DNA from: Altibacter lentus
GTDB taxonomy: Bacteria; Bacteroidota; Bacteroidia; Flavobacteriales; Flavobacteriaceae
Length of the DNA: 64,000 nt
Assembly (NCBI RefSeq): GCF_000746845.1
Contig: NZ_KN050846.1
Span: 255,394 to 319,393 of the forward strand
Direction: 5' to 3'
Shown: positions 42,709 to 50,921 of the stretch, in pieces
How positions within the stretch are numbered: the first letter of the stretch is position 1
How the letters are laid out: the number at the start of each line of letters is the position of its first letter
Notes under the pieces: model-generated
Databases searched by the model: none
Seen by the model: the letters and a program-made list of their open reading frames with translations, nothing else
Told to the model about the DNA's origin: nothing
Position numbers and translations under genes: made by a program

Positions 42709-42773
42709 TTTCCGATTATCTTACTTCCTTCCGAAGAAGAAAAAGGAAAGCTAATTTTGAGCATGGAACCGTC

Positions 42774-42803
42774 TTGTTCAACCATAAAACATTTGTACTT
42801 TTG
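42774..42803 (+). promoter_or_regulatory. promoter of lpdA
   Basis: -33 TTG (42774-42776), a 19-bp spacer and -7 TACTTTTG (42796-42803), an exact TAnnTTTG. The leader would be about 50 nt. Confidence 0.65.
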
Positions 42804-42859
42804 CAACTGCAAACACCGAAGCTCTTGCCTTGGTGAATCGTTAATCTAAAATTTACTTT

Positions 42860-44260
42860 ATGAGCACCTATGATGTTGCAATAATCGGTTCCGGCCCCGG
42901 GGGGTATGTCGCTGCTATACGTTGCGCCCAACTGGGAATGAAGACCGCACTCATCGAAAAATATAATACACTTGGGGGTACGTGTTTAAATGTGGGATGT
43001 ATTCCAAGTAAGGCACTGCTGGATTCGTCACATCATTATGAGGATGCGCTGAAGCATTTTGAAGCGCATGGGATCGAGATCCCGGGAGAGATCAAGCTCA
43101 ATTTTAAGAAAATGATCGAGCGAAAACAATCGGTTGTGGATCAAACTACAAAAGGCATCGAATTCTTGATGAACAAGAATAAAGTAGATGTTTTTACAGG
43201 AACCGGCTCATTTAAGGACGCTACACATATCGAGATCGATGGCGAGAAGAAAGAAACCATCGAAGCCAAGAATACCATTATTGCTACAGGAAGTAAACCG
43301 GCAAGCTTGCCTTTCATTAAAATAGATAAAGAACGTATCATTACCTCAACCGAAGCTTTAGAACTCACCGAAATACCCAAGCATCTCATTGTGATTGGGG
43401 GCGGTGTGATAGGATTGGAGTTAGGTCAGGTCTATCGCAGACTTGGAGCTGAGGTATCGGTCGTTGAATACATGGATAGGATCATCCCTACAATGGATAG
43501 TGCACAAAGTAAGGAACTTACCAAGGTGATGAAGAAACAAGGTGTGAAATTCTACGTTTCACATAAGGTTTCTGCCGTATCTCGAAAGAAGAATGAGGTC
43601 ACGGTTACCGCAACCGACAAGAAAGATAAGGAAGTAAGTTTTACAGGAGATTACTGTCTGGTTTCAGTAGGGCGCCGTCCGTTTACCGACGGTCTTAAAG
43701 CTGAAAACGCAGGAGTAAAGATCAATGAACGCGGAATGGTAGAAGTGAATGAACACCTACAGACCAATGTGAAGAATATTTATGCAATAGGCGATGTGGT
43801 TCGCGGAGCGATGTTAGCACATAAAGCTGAAGAAGAAGGTGTATTTGTTGCTGAAATCATTGCGGGGCAGAAGCCACATATCGATTACAACCTAATTCCC
43901 GGAGTTGTCTATACCTGGCCTGAAGTTGCATCGGTAGGTAAGACGGAAGAACAACTTGCCGAAGCCGGTGTGGCATATAAGGTAGGACAGTTCCCAATGC
44001 GAGCTTTGGGTCGCTCACGCGCCAGTGGTGATACCGATGGTTTTGTGAAGATCCTTGCGCATAAAGAAACCGATGAAGTACTGGGTGTACACATGGTTGG
44101 AGCCCGTGTCGCCGATTTGATCTCAGAGGCGGTTGCTGCTATGGAATTTCGTGCAAGTGCAGAGGATATTGCCCGTATGAGCCATGCGCACCCAACGTAT
44201 GCAGAAGCGGTAAAAGAAGCAGCTTTAGCCGCTACCGAAGACAGAGCCCTTCACGTATAA
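42860..44260 (+). CDS. lpdA: dihydrolipoyl dehydrogenase
   Basis: Cytosolic FAD enzyme of 466 residues, the E3 subunit of pyruvate and 2-oxoglutarate dehydrogenase complexes and of the glycine cleavage system. It oxidises dihydrolipoyl groups with NAD. FAD binding is shown by IIGSGPGGYVAA, the redox disulfide by Cys42/Cys47 in GGTCLNVGCIPSK, the NAD fold by VIGGGVIGLELGQ and the catalytic His444-Glu449 pair by HAHPTYAE. Full length and intact. It stands alone with its own promoter and terminator, apart from the E1/E2 genes, which suggests one E3 shared by several complexes. Confidence 0.97.
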   Translation: MSTYDVAIIGSGPGGYVAAIRCAQLGMKTALIEKYNTLGGTCLNVGCIPSKALLDSSHHYEDALKHFEAHGIEIPGEIKLNFKKMIERKQSVVDQTTKGIEFLMNKNKVDVFTGTGSFKDATHIEIDGEKKETIEAKNTIIATGSKPASLPFIKIDKERIITSTEALELTEIPKHLIVIGGGVIGLELGQVYRRLGAEVSVVEYMDRIIPTMDSAQSKELTKVMKKQGVKFYVSHKVSAVSRKKNEVTVTATDKKDKEVSFTGDYCLVSVGRRPFTDGLKAENAGVKINERGMVEVNEHLQTNVKNIYAIGDVVRGAMLAHKAEEEGVFVAEIIAGQKPHIDYNLIPGVVYTWPEVASVGKTEEQLAEAGVAYKVGQFPMRALGRSRASGDTDGFVKILAHKETDEVLGVHMVGARVADLISEAVAAMEFRASAEDIARMSHAHPTYAEAVKEAALAATEDRALHV

Positions 44261-44287
44261 TTATATTAAAAGTCAATTCAATAAAAA

Positions 44288-44313
44288 ACCATCTGCTTTT
44301 GCAGATGGTTTTT
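44288..44313 (+). terminator. lpdA terminator (bidirectional)
   Basis: Perfect 9-bp stem ACCATCTGC/GCAGATGGT with loop TTTT and a T-rich flank; the minus strand also has a T-rich flank (GGTTTTTTAT), so it serves the convergent gene at 44354 as well. Confidence 0.9.
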
Positions 44314-44353
44314 GTTTTTCATCAATCGTATTGCGGGGTGATCGATGAACACA

Positions 44354-45535
44354 TTATTTTAACACATTAACTCTCCAACTTCTCGCAGCAGGATCAACAG
44401 AGGTAGAGCGTATATTAAAAACTCTTACAGTAACCGTATTTGCAGCGCTTACAAAACCGTTCCATGAAAGACCAGTTTCGATGGCGCCATTGGGTGCTAT
44501 CATGCAAACATCTCCAACGGAAGCACCTGGCACAGTAATCGTTAGGTCGGAAGAGTTTCCTGCAGCAATTACCGGAAAGTTTAAAGAAGCTGAATTAGAT
44601 AAACCTTTAAAGATCGTTTGACGTACTGTTGAAGGGGTAAAGTATAAATTGTTCCCATCGAATTCCATTGCTCCTGCTTCCGGAGCAGATAAGTTGGCAC
44701 CCGGAGTAAATTTCAAGGGAGCCGAACCTGCAGCAGTGCTTCCAGCACGGATGTGTACAGAGGCCGTGGGATTTGGTTCACTAATACCAACATTACCTGT
44801 ACTTCGAACAATGATTCGTTCTCTTTGGGACACAGATCCGTCTGGCGTTGTGCTAATCACAAATTTAGAAGGAACACTACCCGGAGTAGGAGTTCCATCC
44901 ATATAAAATCGAAACCCTCCGTTCTCCCTTACACCGGTCCCATCATGAGTTTTAATCACGAGGGCTCCAATTTCTTGATCGGTCGCTAAAGCTGTAGGAG
45001 TATCGATGGTACCACCAGTGTTATAGAGTATAAAGTTTGGCGGATTTGTATTGGCACTGGTTATTTGAAAATCATTATCACCTGGTCCTCTAAATTCGAA
45101 TCGTTCAACAGGGTCACTCGTTCCGAATCCAATTCGTCCATCATCGGTTATAACCATATCGGTGCCTGTTAATTTGGCTCGAGTAGCATAAATCAACTTA
45201 TCTCCGGAATCATTCTGACCGGGTTTCCATTCTTCCGATCCTACAGAAATCCATTTAGATAAGGGGTTATCCCAATAGTAAAAGCCTTTGTCGTTTGTAC
45301 CTACTGCGGTTGTCAAAAAGACCATCATTCCATCTTGTGCCTCACCAGGCTCAATATCGGGAAAAGAGGTAATTCTAGGAATTAATATGCCATCCAAGTT
45401 TGTGGGAGCGGAAGGATTTGATGCGGAAATGTCCAGAATACTTTTAGGACTCGTATTTCCAATGCCAACTTGTGCGATTGCGGGGGCAAAAGCAACTAAT
45501 AACAGTGCAATAATTGCATAAGTAGTTTTCTTCAT
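44354..45535 (-). CDS. exported surface protein with tail-fibre-like N-terminus
   Basis: Secreted protein of about 393 residues, started at 45535 (signal peptide MKKTTYAIIALLLVAFAPAIAQ). The N-terminal QVGIGNTSPKSILDISASNP closely resembles QVGVGTTTPDASAALDVSST of the protein at 6466. A short domain with GFYYWDN--KW follows, then a beta-strand-rich body (GRIGFGTSDPVERFEF, IVRSTGNVGISEPNPTASVHI) of the kind found in phage-tail-like Bacteroidota surface proteins. The C-terminal 90 residues are beta-rich without an S74 chaperone or T9SS tail. A structural or adhesive role at the cell surface is likely. Confidence 0.7.
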   Translation of the reverse strand: MKKTTYAIIALLLVAFAPAIAQVGIGNTSPKSILDISASNPSAPTNLDGILIPRITSFPDIEPGEAQDGMMVFLTTAVGTNDKGFYYWDNPLSKWISVGSEEWKPGQNDSGDKLIYATRAKLTGTDMVITDDGRIGFGTSDPVERFEFRGPGDNDFQITSANTNPPNFILYNTGGTIDTPTALATDQEIGALVIKTHDGTGVRENGGFRFYMDGTPTPGSVPSKFVISTTPDGSVSQRERIIVRSTGNVGISEPNPTASVHIRAGSTAAGSAPLKFTPGANLSAPEAGAMEFDGNNLYFTPSTVRQTIFKGLSNSASLNFPVIAAGNSSDLTITVPGASVGDVCMIAPNGAIETGLSWNGFVSAANTVTVRVFNIRSTSVDPAARSWRVNVLK

Positions 45536-45735
45536 AAGTAATGATAATTTGGGGTTATCGTGGAGCAATATTAGAACGGAAATTGTTTGTTGCCAAACAT
45601 AAACGGTTGTATTTCAAAAGAATTCGATAACATGTAATCAAAAATCGATGAAGCGCATTCTATTTGTAAGAAATAACCTCATTTTTTGCATTTATTTGTA
45701 GGAAAAGACCTTGATTTGGTTTCTATTAATTTGAA

Positions 45736-45743
45736 TATCTTTG
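45736..45743 (+). promoter_or_regulatory. -7 promoter box immediately before a start codon
   Basis: TATCTTTG, an exact TAnnTTTG, only 4 bp before the ATG at 45748. Transcription should start at or next to the A of the ATG, so the mRNA is probably leaderless. Confidence 0.55.
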
Positions 45744-45747
45744 AACA

Positions 45748-46290
45748 ATGAAAAAGATTTTGGCCTTTGCAGGCAGCAACAGCAGTACTTCTATAAACCA
45801 TGAATTGGTTCTTTTTGCGGCTTCTCAAATAGCCGATCACCAAGTGAAAGTGATCCGTCTCACCGATTACAATTTGGCCTTGTTTAGTGAAGATATCGAA
45901 AAACAAGACGGTTATTCCGTGGAGTTGACCTTGCTGAAGAATGAGATCCGTGAAGCCGACGCGCTACTGATCTCGGTGAATGAACACAACGGAATGGTTT
46001 CTGCCTTTTTTAAGAATGTAACCGACTGGTTGTCTCGTCTGGATCGAAAGTTTTTAGATGGGAAGAAGGTGCTCCTTATGAGTACTTCTAATGGGAAACG
46101 AGGCGCTGCTTCGGCCATGGCATATACCAAAGATACGCTTCCGCGTTTTGGTGCAGAGATCGTTGAAAGCTTCTCTTTTCCATCCTTTTCTGAAAATTTT
46201 TCAGTAACCGATAAAAAGATCACAAATGAGACCTTATATCTTGGATTCATCGATGTCCTTCAAAATTTCTTACATCAAATCGACTCGTAA
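45748..46290 (+). CDS. NADPH-dependent FMN reductase
   Basis: Cytosolic flavodoxin-fold reductase of 180 residues. FMN phosphate binding is in AFAGSNSSTSINHELV, the ring-binding loop in ISVNEHNGMVSAFFKNVTDWLSR, and MSTSNGKRGAASAM completes the family set. Members (SsuE/chromate-reductase-like) use NADPH to reduce FMN, quinones or metals; the partner is not indicated here. It heads a run of five genes on the plus strand. Its stop codon overlaps the start codon of pabB by one base (TAATG), so translation is coupled. The -7 box lies 4 bp upstream of the ATG, predicting a leaderless mRNA. Confidence 0.87.
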   Translation: MKKILAFAGSNSSTSINHELVLFAASQIADHQVKVIRLTDYNLALFSEDIEKQDGYSVELTLLKNEIREADALLISVNEHNGMVSAFFKNVTDWLSRLDRKFLDGKKVLLMSTSNGKRGAASAMAYTKDTLPRFGAEIVESFSFPSFSENFSVTDKKITNETLYLGFIDVLQNFLHQIDS

Positions 46291-47585
46291 TGCGTAGTGA
46301 AAAAAAGATCACTTTTACGCTGGACGAAAATGCAAAGCAGCGCATTTTGCAATGGGCACAGCAGTATGAGGAGGTGGTCTGGTTGGATTCTAATCAATAC
46401 GAACAGATGGATTCACACTATGAGGCCGTGCTGGCAGTAGACGGTCTTACTTCGCTGGTTACCGATGCTGCCGGGGCTTTTAACGACCTGGAGGAATACC
46501 TTTCCAATCGTGATTGGTGGTTCGGATATCTGGGGTATGATCTAAAGAACGACCTTGAAGCACTTTCGTCCCAGAATCATGATGCACTGGAATTTCCGGA
46601 CCTTTATTTCTTTCAGCCTAAAAAAGTCTTTCTTTTTTCTGAAACGGAAGTCACACTACAGTATCTACCTCTTGTAGCAGACGAAATGGACCGGGATTGG
46701 CAAGAGATCCTAGTTACAATTATTTCCGAAGCAACAGACAACCAAGAGAACAGTCCGCTAAAAATACAGTTGCGCACTTCTAAGGATGCCTATTTTGAAA
46801 AAGTAGCGCAGTTGATGCGTCATATTGAACGCGGCGATATTTACGAAGCCAATTTTTGTCAGGAGTTCTTTTCTGAAGGGACAGCCATCGATCCCCTTAG
46901 AACATACCATCATTTGAATACGATCTCGAATCCCCCTTTCGCCGGATACCTGAAACTGGGTTATCATTATATCCTGTCGGCCTCACCGGAGCGTTATGTG
47001 AAGAAGCGAGGAAATCACGTGATGTCACAACCCATAAAAGGGACCGCGAAACGAGTCCCGGATGTCGCAGAAGACCACAGGATTCGGATGGAGCTGTTGC
47101 ATGATCCCAAAGAACGAAGCGAGAATATAATGATCACAGACCTTGTACGCAATGACCTCTCTCGTATCGCTAAAAAAGGAAGTGTGCGAGTGGATGAACT
47201 CTGTACGGTCTATACTTTTCAACAAGTGCATCAATTGATATCGACCATCTCCTGTGAAGTGGATGACGACCTATCGGCTGTTGCTATTCTAAAGAATACG
47301 TTTCCCATGGGAAGCATGACGGGAGCTCCTAAGATTTCGGCCATGAAGATCATCGAACAATTGGAAGATTCCAGGCGCGGTGTATACAGCGGCGCTCTGG
47401 GTTATTTTGCACCCAACGGTGATTTCGATTTCAATGTCGTAATTAGAAGCATTTTGTATAACGCTCAAAAAAAATATGTTAGCTTTTCTGTGGGCGGTGC
47501 CATTACTGCTCAATCTCGTATCGAGAACGAATATGAGGAGTGTCTTTTAAAAGCGAAAGCCATGCGCGAAGTATTGGAATGTTAA
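46290..47585 (+). CDS. pabB: para-aminobenzoate synthase component I
   Basis: Cytosolic chorismate-binding enzyme of 431 residues. It makes 4-amino-4-deoxychorismate for folate synthesis, together with a glutamine amidotransferase (PabA) not encoded here. The family motifs are SPERYVKKRGNHVMSQPIKGTAKR (PIKGT is the PabB/AnthS signature), NIMITDLVRNDLSRIA and GSMTGAPKISAMKIIEQLEDSRRGVYSGALGY. PIKGT rather than PIAGT favours PabB over anthranilate synthase. The N-terminal third is shorter and diverged from proteobacterial PabB. It is coupled to the FMN reductase gene upstream and overlapped by the possible early start of tilS. Confidence 0.88.
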   Translation: MRSEKKITFTLDENAKQRILQWAQQYEEVVWLDSNQYEQMDSHYEAVLAVDGLTSLVTDAAGAFNDLEEYLSNRDWWFGYLGYDLKNDLEALSSQNHDALEFPDLYFFQPKKVFLFSETEVTLQYLPLVADEMDRDWQEILVTIISEATDNQENSPLKIQLRTSKDAYFEKVAQLMRHIERGDIYEANFCQEFFSEGTAIDPLRTYHHLNTISNPPFAGYLKLGYHYILSASPERYVKKRGNHVMSQPIKGTAKRVPDVAEDHRIRMELLHDPKERSENIMITDLVRNDLSRIAKKGSVRVDELCTVYTFQQVHQLISTISCEVDDDLSAVAILKNTFPMGSMTGAPKISAMKIIEQLEDSRRGVYSGALGYFAPNGDFDFNVVIRSILYNAQKKYVSFSVGGAITAQSRIENEYEECLLKAKAMREVLEC

Positions 47586-47597
47586 GCACTATAGATG

Positions 47598-47605
47598 TAC
47601 CTTTG
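47598..47605 (+). promoter_or_regulatory. internal -7 promoter box before tilS
   Basis: TACCTTTG, an exact TAnnTTTG, followed by AAC-ATG. It lies 3 bp before the ATG at 47609, as in the FMN reductase gene, and suggests a second, leaderless transcript of tilS and the genes after it. Confidence 0.45.
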
Positions 47606-47608
47606 AAC

Positions 47609-48919
47609 ATGCTCGAGACCTTACAAGATCATATTGCCAAGAACTTTTCTTTCTTACATGGAAAGAAGTTATTGATAGCCTGTAGTGGCGGTTTGGATAG
47701 TGTGGTCCTTGCTCGTGCTATGCACCTGCTTACTTTTGAAATAGGACTGGCACATTGTAACTTCTCGCTGCGCGCCGCAGAAAGTGACGAGGACGAAGCT
47801 TTTGTGATCGATCTCGCCGAAAGGCTTTCGGTGCCGGTCTATACGGAAACCTTCGATACAAAGGCGTATGCGACAGCCTCTAAGCTATCTACTCAAATGG
47901 CAGCCCGCGAATTGCGGTATCGCTGGTTTGGAGAATTGTTGAAGGATTTTCAATACGATTATATTTTAACAGCACATCACGCCGACGACGATCTGGAAAC
48001 CTTCTTTATCAATCTCACTCGAGGCACGGGATTGCGAGGTTTAACGGGCATCCCTGCGCAAAACGACAGTATTGTACGACCGTTGCTTCCCTTTACCCGA
48101 AAAGAGATCATAGACTTTGCTAAGCAACAGAAGTGGTATTGGCGGGAAGACAGCAGCAACCTCAAGACCGAGTATCAACGAAACAAATTACGTCTGGAGG
48201 TACTGCCTAAGTACAAAGACCTTGCTCCACAAGTGCTTCAGAATTTTAAAAAAACCCGGGAACACTTACAATCAAGCCGTGATCTTATCGAAGATTATAT
48301 GGCACTTATTTACAATTTGGCCATTTCGGAAATTGAGGGGGGTTATAAGATCGATATTATTAAACTGGAAGAGTTGCCTCATACCGAAGCGCTGCTTTAT
48401 GAGTTATTGGCACCTTTTGGATTTACCTCCTGGGAAGATATTTCGGACCTTATTACGGCACAATCCGGAAAGCAAATTTTTTCAGTATCCCACCGTTTGC
48501 TAAAAGACAGAGACGTGTTCTTGCTTACCGAGATCCCTTCGGAAGAAAGAAATATTGACTTTTTTATTTCAGAAAATGAAAAAAAAATCAATTATCCCCA
48601 AAGTCTTCAGTTTAAATCTACCAAGAAGATAGGGAATACGACTCCTAGTACGATTTATGTAGATAAGGATAAAATATCGTATCCTTTACAACTTCGAAAA
48701 TGGCGAAAGGGTGATATTTTTCAACCCATTGGCATGCAAGGAAAAAAGAAATTGAGTAAGTTTTTTAAAGATGAAAAGTTATCTTTGGTGGCGAAAGAAA
48801 ACATTTGGCTGTTGTGTAGTGAAGATCGAATTATTTGGGTCGTTGGGATGCGAATGGACGATAGATTTAAAGCAACAGATAAAACAGAACACATTCTAGA
48901 AATTACAACAACTCCCTAA
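47609..48919 (+). CDS. tilS: tRNA(Ile)-lysidine synthase
   Basis: Cytosolic enzyme of 436 residues (from 47609) that attaches lysine to C34 of tRNA-Ile(CAU) using ATP, so that it reads AUA. The N-type pyrophosphatase P-loop SGGLDS is in LIACSGGLDSVVLARAM, and YILTAHHADDDLETFFINLTRGTGLRGLTGI is the second catalytic block. The C-terminal domain has LRKWRKGDIFQPIGMQGKKKLSKFFKDEK. The start at 47609 (MLETLQDHIAKNF) matches the usual TilS N-terminus and follows a promoter box. An earlier ATG at 47579 overlaps the pabB stop codon (ATGTTAA) and could serve the operon transcript. The gene is essential in most bacteria. Confidence 0.93.
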   Translation: MLETLQDHIAKNFSFLHGKKLLIACSGGLDSVVLARAMHLLTFEIGLAHCNFSLRAAESDEDEAFVIDLAERLSVPVYTETFDTKAYATASKLSTQMAARELRYRWFGELLKDFQYDYILTAHHADDDLETFFINLTRGTGLRGLTGIPAQNDSIVRPLLPFTRKEIIDFAKQQKWYWREDSSNLKTEYQRNKLRLEVLPKYKDLAPQVLQNFKKTREHLQSSRDLIEDYMALIYNLAISEIEGGYKIDIIKLEELPHTEALLYELLAPFGFTSWEDISDLITAQSGKQIFSVSHRLLKDRDVFLLTEIPSEERNIDFFISENEKKINYPQSLQFKSTKKIGNTTPSTIYVDKDKISYPLQLRKWRKGDIFQPIGMQGKKKLSKFFKDEKLSLVAKENIWLLCSEDRIIWVVGMRMDDRFKATDKTEHILEITTTP

Positions 48920-48926
48920 ATACAGT

Positions 48927-50918
48927 ATGAAAAAGTTTAGTGCACTCCTCATTTTCTTTGGTTTATTTTTTTCTCCCATGCTTGCTCAAGAGATCCTCGA
49001 CCCCGTTTCATGGAAAGTAACCGTGGAGCAGGAAAAGGACAATGTGTATAATATAATAATGACTGCAAACATCGACCAAGGTTGGCATCTTTACAGTCAG
49101 GAAGAAGCAGACGTGGAGCTTGGACCCATCCCAACAGAGTTTGCTTTTAACGCTACTGCTGAAACGTTTGAGCTTATTGGGAAGACACAGGAGCCGGAAG
49201 TGGATCCTATATGGGATCCTGTCTTTGAAGCAGATATTGTTTTTTTTGAAAAGAAAGCGGTTTTTATCCAACCCATTCGTGTAATAAATCCTGAGGATCT
49301 CTCCATTGAAGTAGAGATCTACTACTCGGTGTGTGATGATGAAAAATGCTTACCACCCGATACTAAAAATTTCAAGCTGGGGTTGAATGATGCATCGGCT
49401 ACAGCAACGTCTGCAGAACTCACAGAAGCCGATCTCGAAAAAACAGCTGCCCTGTCCATAGACCTAAAGGGCAAAGAACGATTTGAACCGGACGATGAAA
49501 GCGAGGAAAAAGGTTTTCTCACCATTTTTCTTCTAGGATTTGTTGGAGGTTTAATTGCCTTACTTACGCCTTGTGTGTTCCCCATGATACCCTTGACGGT
49601 ATCCTTTTTTACCAAAAGTGCGAAGAACAGACAGAATGGTTTGGCCAATGCGATCCTGTACGGTTTGTTTATATTTTTGATCTATGTGCTCTTAAGTCTT
49701 CCGTTCCATCTGTTGGATTCGCTGGATCCGGAGATACTGAACAACATTTCTACCAATGTGACGCTTAATGTGATCTTCTTTATCATTTTTATGGTATTCG
49801 CGTTTTCCTTCTTCGGATTTTACGAGATCACCTTACCAAGTTCATGGAGTTCAAGAATGGACAGCAAAGCGACCAGTATAGGTGGCTTTATTGGGATCTT
49901 TTTTATGGCTCTTACATTGGCGATCGTTTCTTTCTCATGTACCGGACCTATATTGGGTTCCCTCTTAGGTGGTTCTCTTACCAGTGACGGTGGCGCCATG
50001 CAACTTAGCTTCGGAATGGGTGGATTTGGTCTGGCGCTCGCACTGCCGTTCGCACTCTTTGCCATGTTTCCTAACTGGTTGAACAATCTTCCGAAAAGCG
50101 GAGGCTGGTTGAACACGGTAAAAGTAGTCCTTGGATTTATTGAACTGGGACTTGCGTTTAAATTCCTTTCCAACGCCGATCTTGTAGAGCACTGGGGATT
50201 ATTGAAGCGCGAGATCTTTATCGGGATCTGGATCCTGTGTGCTTTGGGAATGGCTTTGTATCTGTTTGGCGTGATTCGTTTTCCACACGATGGACCTAAG
50301 AAAAAAAGACCTCCAGTAGGTAATATATTGGTTGGCGTTGTAAGCTTTGCTTTTATGTTGTATCTGGTGCCGGGTCTCACCAATTCCAGTTATGCGAACT
50401 TAAAATTGTTAAGTGGGTTTCCACCGCCATTGTTCTACAGTCTGTACGATAAAGAAACCGAAGCACCCTTGGGCTTAGAGGCCTATAAGGACTTTGAAGC
50501 CGGCGTAGCAGCGGCAAAAGCATCAGGGAAACCTATCATGATCGATTTTACGGGCTGGGCATGTGTAAATTGTAGAAAGATGGAAGAGCAGGTGTGGAGC
50601 AGGGATGATATTTTTGATGTTATCAATAACGAATACGTACTTATTTCGCTCTATGTGGATGACAGGAAAGAACTGGAAGAGGACGAAAAATTCAATTACC
50701 TGAAACCCAAAGGTGGTGTGAAGTCCATTAAAACGGTGGGAGATAAATGGGCTACCTTCCAGACACTGAACTTTCAGAACAATTCGCAACCCTATTATGT
50801 CTTGATGGATGCTGATTTTAACCTTCTGAACAAGCCAGCCGCATATACGCCCGACGCCGATGAATACTTGTATTGGCTGAAAGAAGGATTAAAGAACTTT
50901 TCTGAAGCAAAAAAATAA
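48927..50918 (+). CDS. dsbD: thiol:disulfide interchange protein DsbD
   Basis: Inner-membrane reductant conveyor of 663 residues. It has a signal peptide (1-20), then an N-terminal periplasmic alpha domain with Cys136/Cys141 in YYSVCDDEKCLPP. A membrane domain with eight helices (about 200-470) holds a Cys in LLTPCVFPMIP and another in SFSCTGPILG, and a C-terminal thioredoxin-like gamma domain has Cys546/Cys549 in GWACVNC. Electrons flow from cytosolic thioredoxin to periplasmic partners (DsbC-like, c-type cytochrome maturation). All three Cys pairs are intact. It starts 7 bp after tilS and ends 3 bp before the CocE-type gene. Confidence 0.94.
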   Translation: MKKFSALLIFFGLFFSPMLAQEILDPVSWKVTVEQEKDNVYNIIMTANIDQGWHLYSQEEADVELGPIPTEFAFNATAETFELIGKTQEPEVDPIWDPVFEADIVFFEKKAVFIQPIRVINPEDLSIEVEIYYSVCDDEKCLPPDTKNFKLGLNDASATATSAELTEADLEKTAALSIDLKGKERFEPDDESEEKGFLTIFLLGFVGGLIALLTPCVFPMIPLTVSFFTKSAKNRQNGLANAILYGLFIFLIYVLLSLPFHLLDSLDPEILNNISTNVTLNVIFFIIFMVFAFSFFGFYEITLPSSWSSRMDSKATSIGGFIGIFFMALTLAIVSFSCTGPILGSLLGGSLTSDGGAMQLSFGMGGFGLALALPFALFAMFPNWLNNLPKSGGWLNTVKVVLGFIELGLAFKFLSNADLVEHWGLLKREIFIGIWILCALGMALYLFGVIRFPHDGPKKKRPPVGNILVGVVSFAFMLYLVPGLTNSSYANLKLLSGFPPPLFYSLYDKETEAPLGLEAYKDFEAGVAAAKASGKPIMIDFTGWACVNCRKMEEQVWSRDDIFDVINNEYVLISLYVDDRKELEEDEKFNYLKPKGGVKSIKTVGDKWATFQTLNFQNNSQPYYVLMDADFNLLNKPAAYTPDADEYLYWLKEGLKNFSEAKK

Positions 50919-50921
50919 ATC

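Noticed and set aside
46186-46202. Copy of the lrp palindrome (CTGAAAATTTTTCAG)
   Set aside because: It lies within the FMN reductase gene and is explained by its codons (Ser-Glu-Asn-Phe-Ser).
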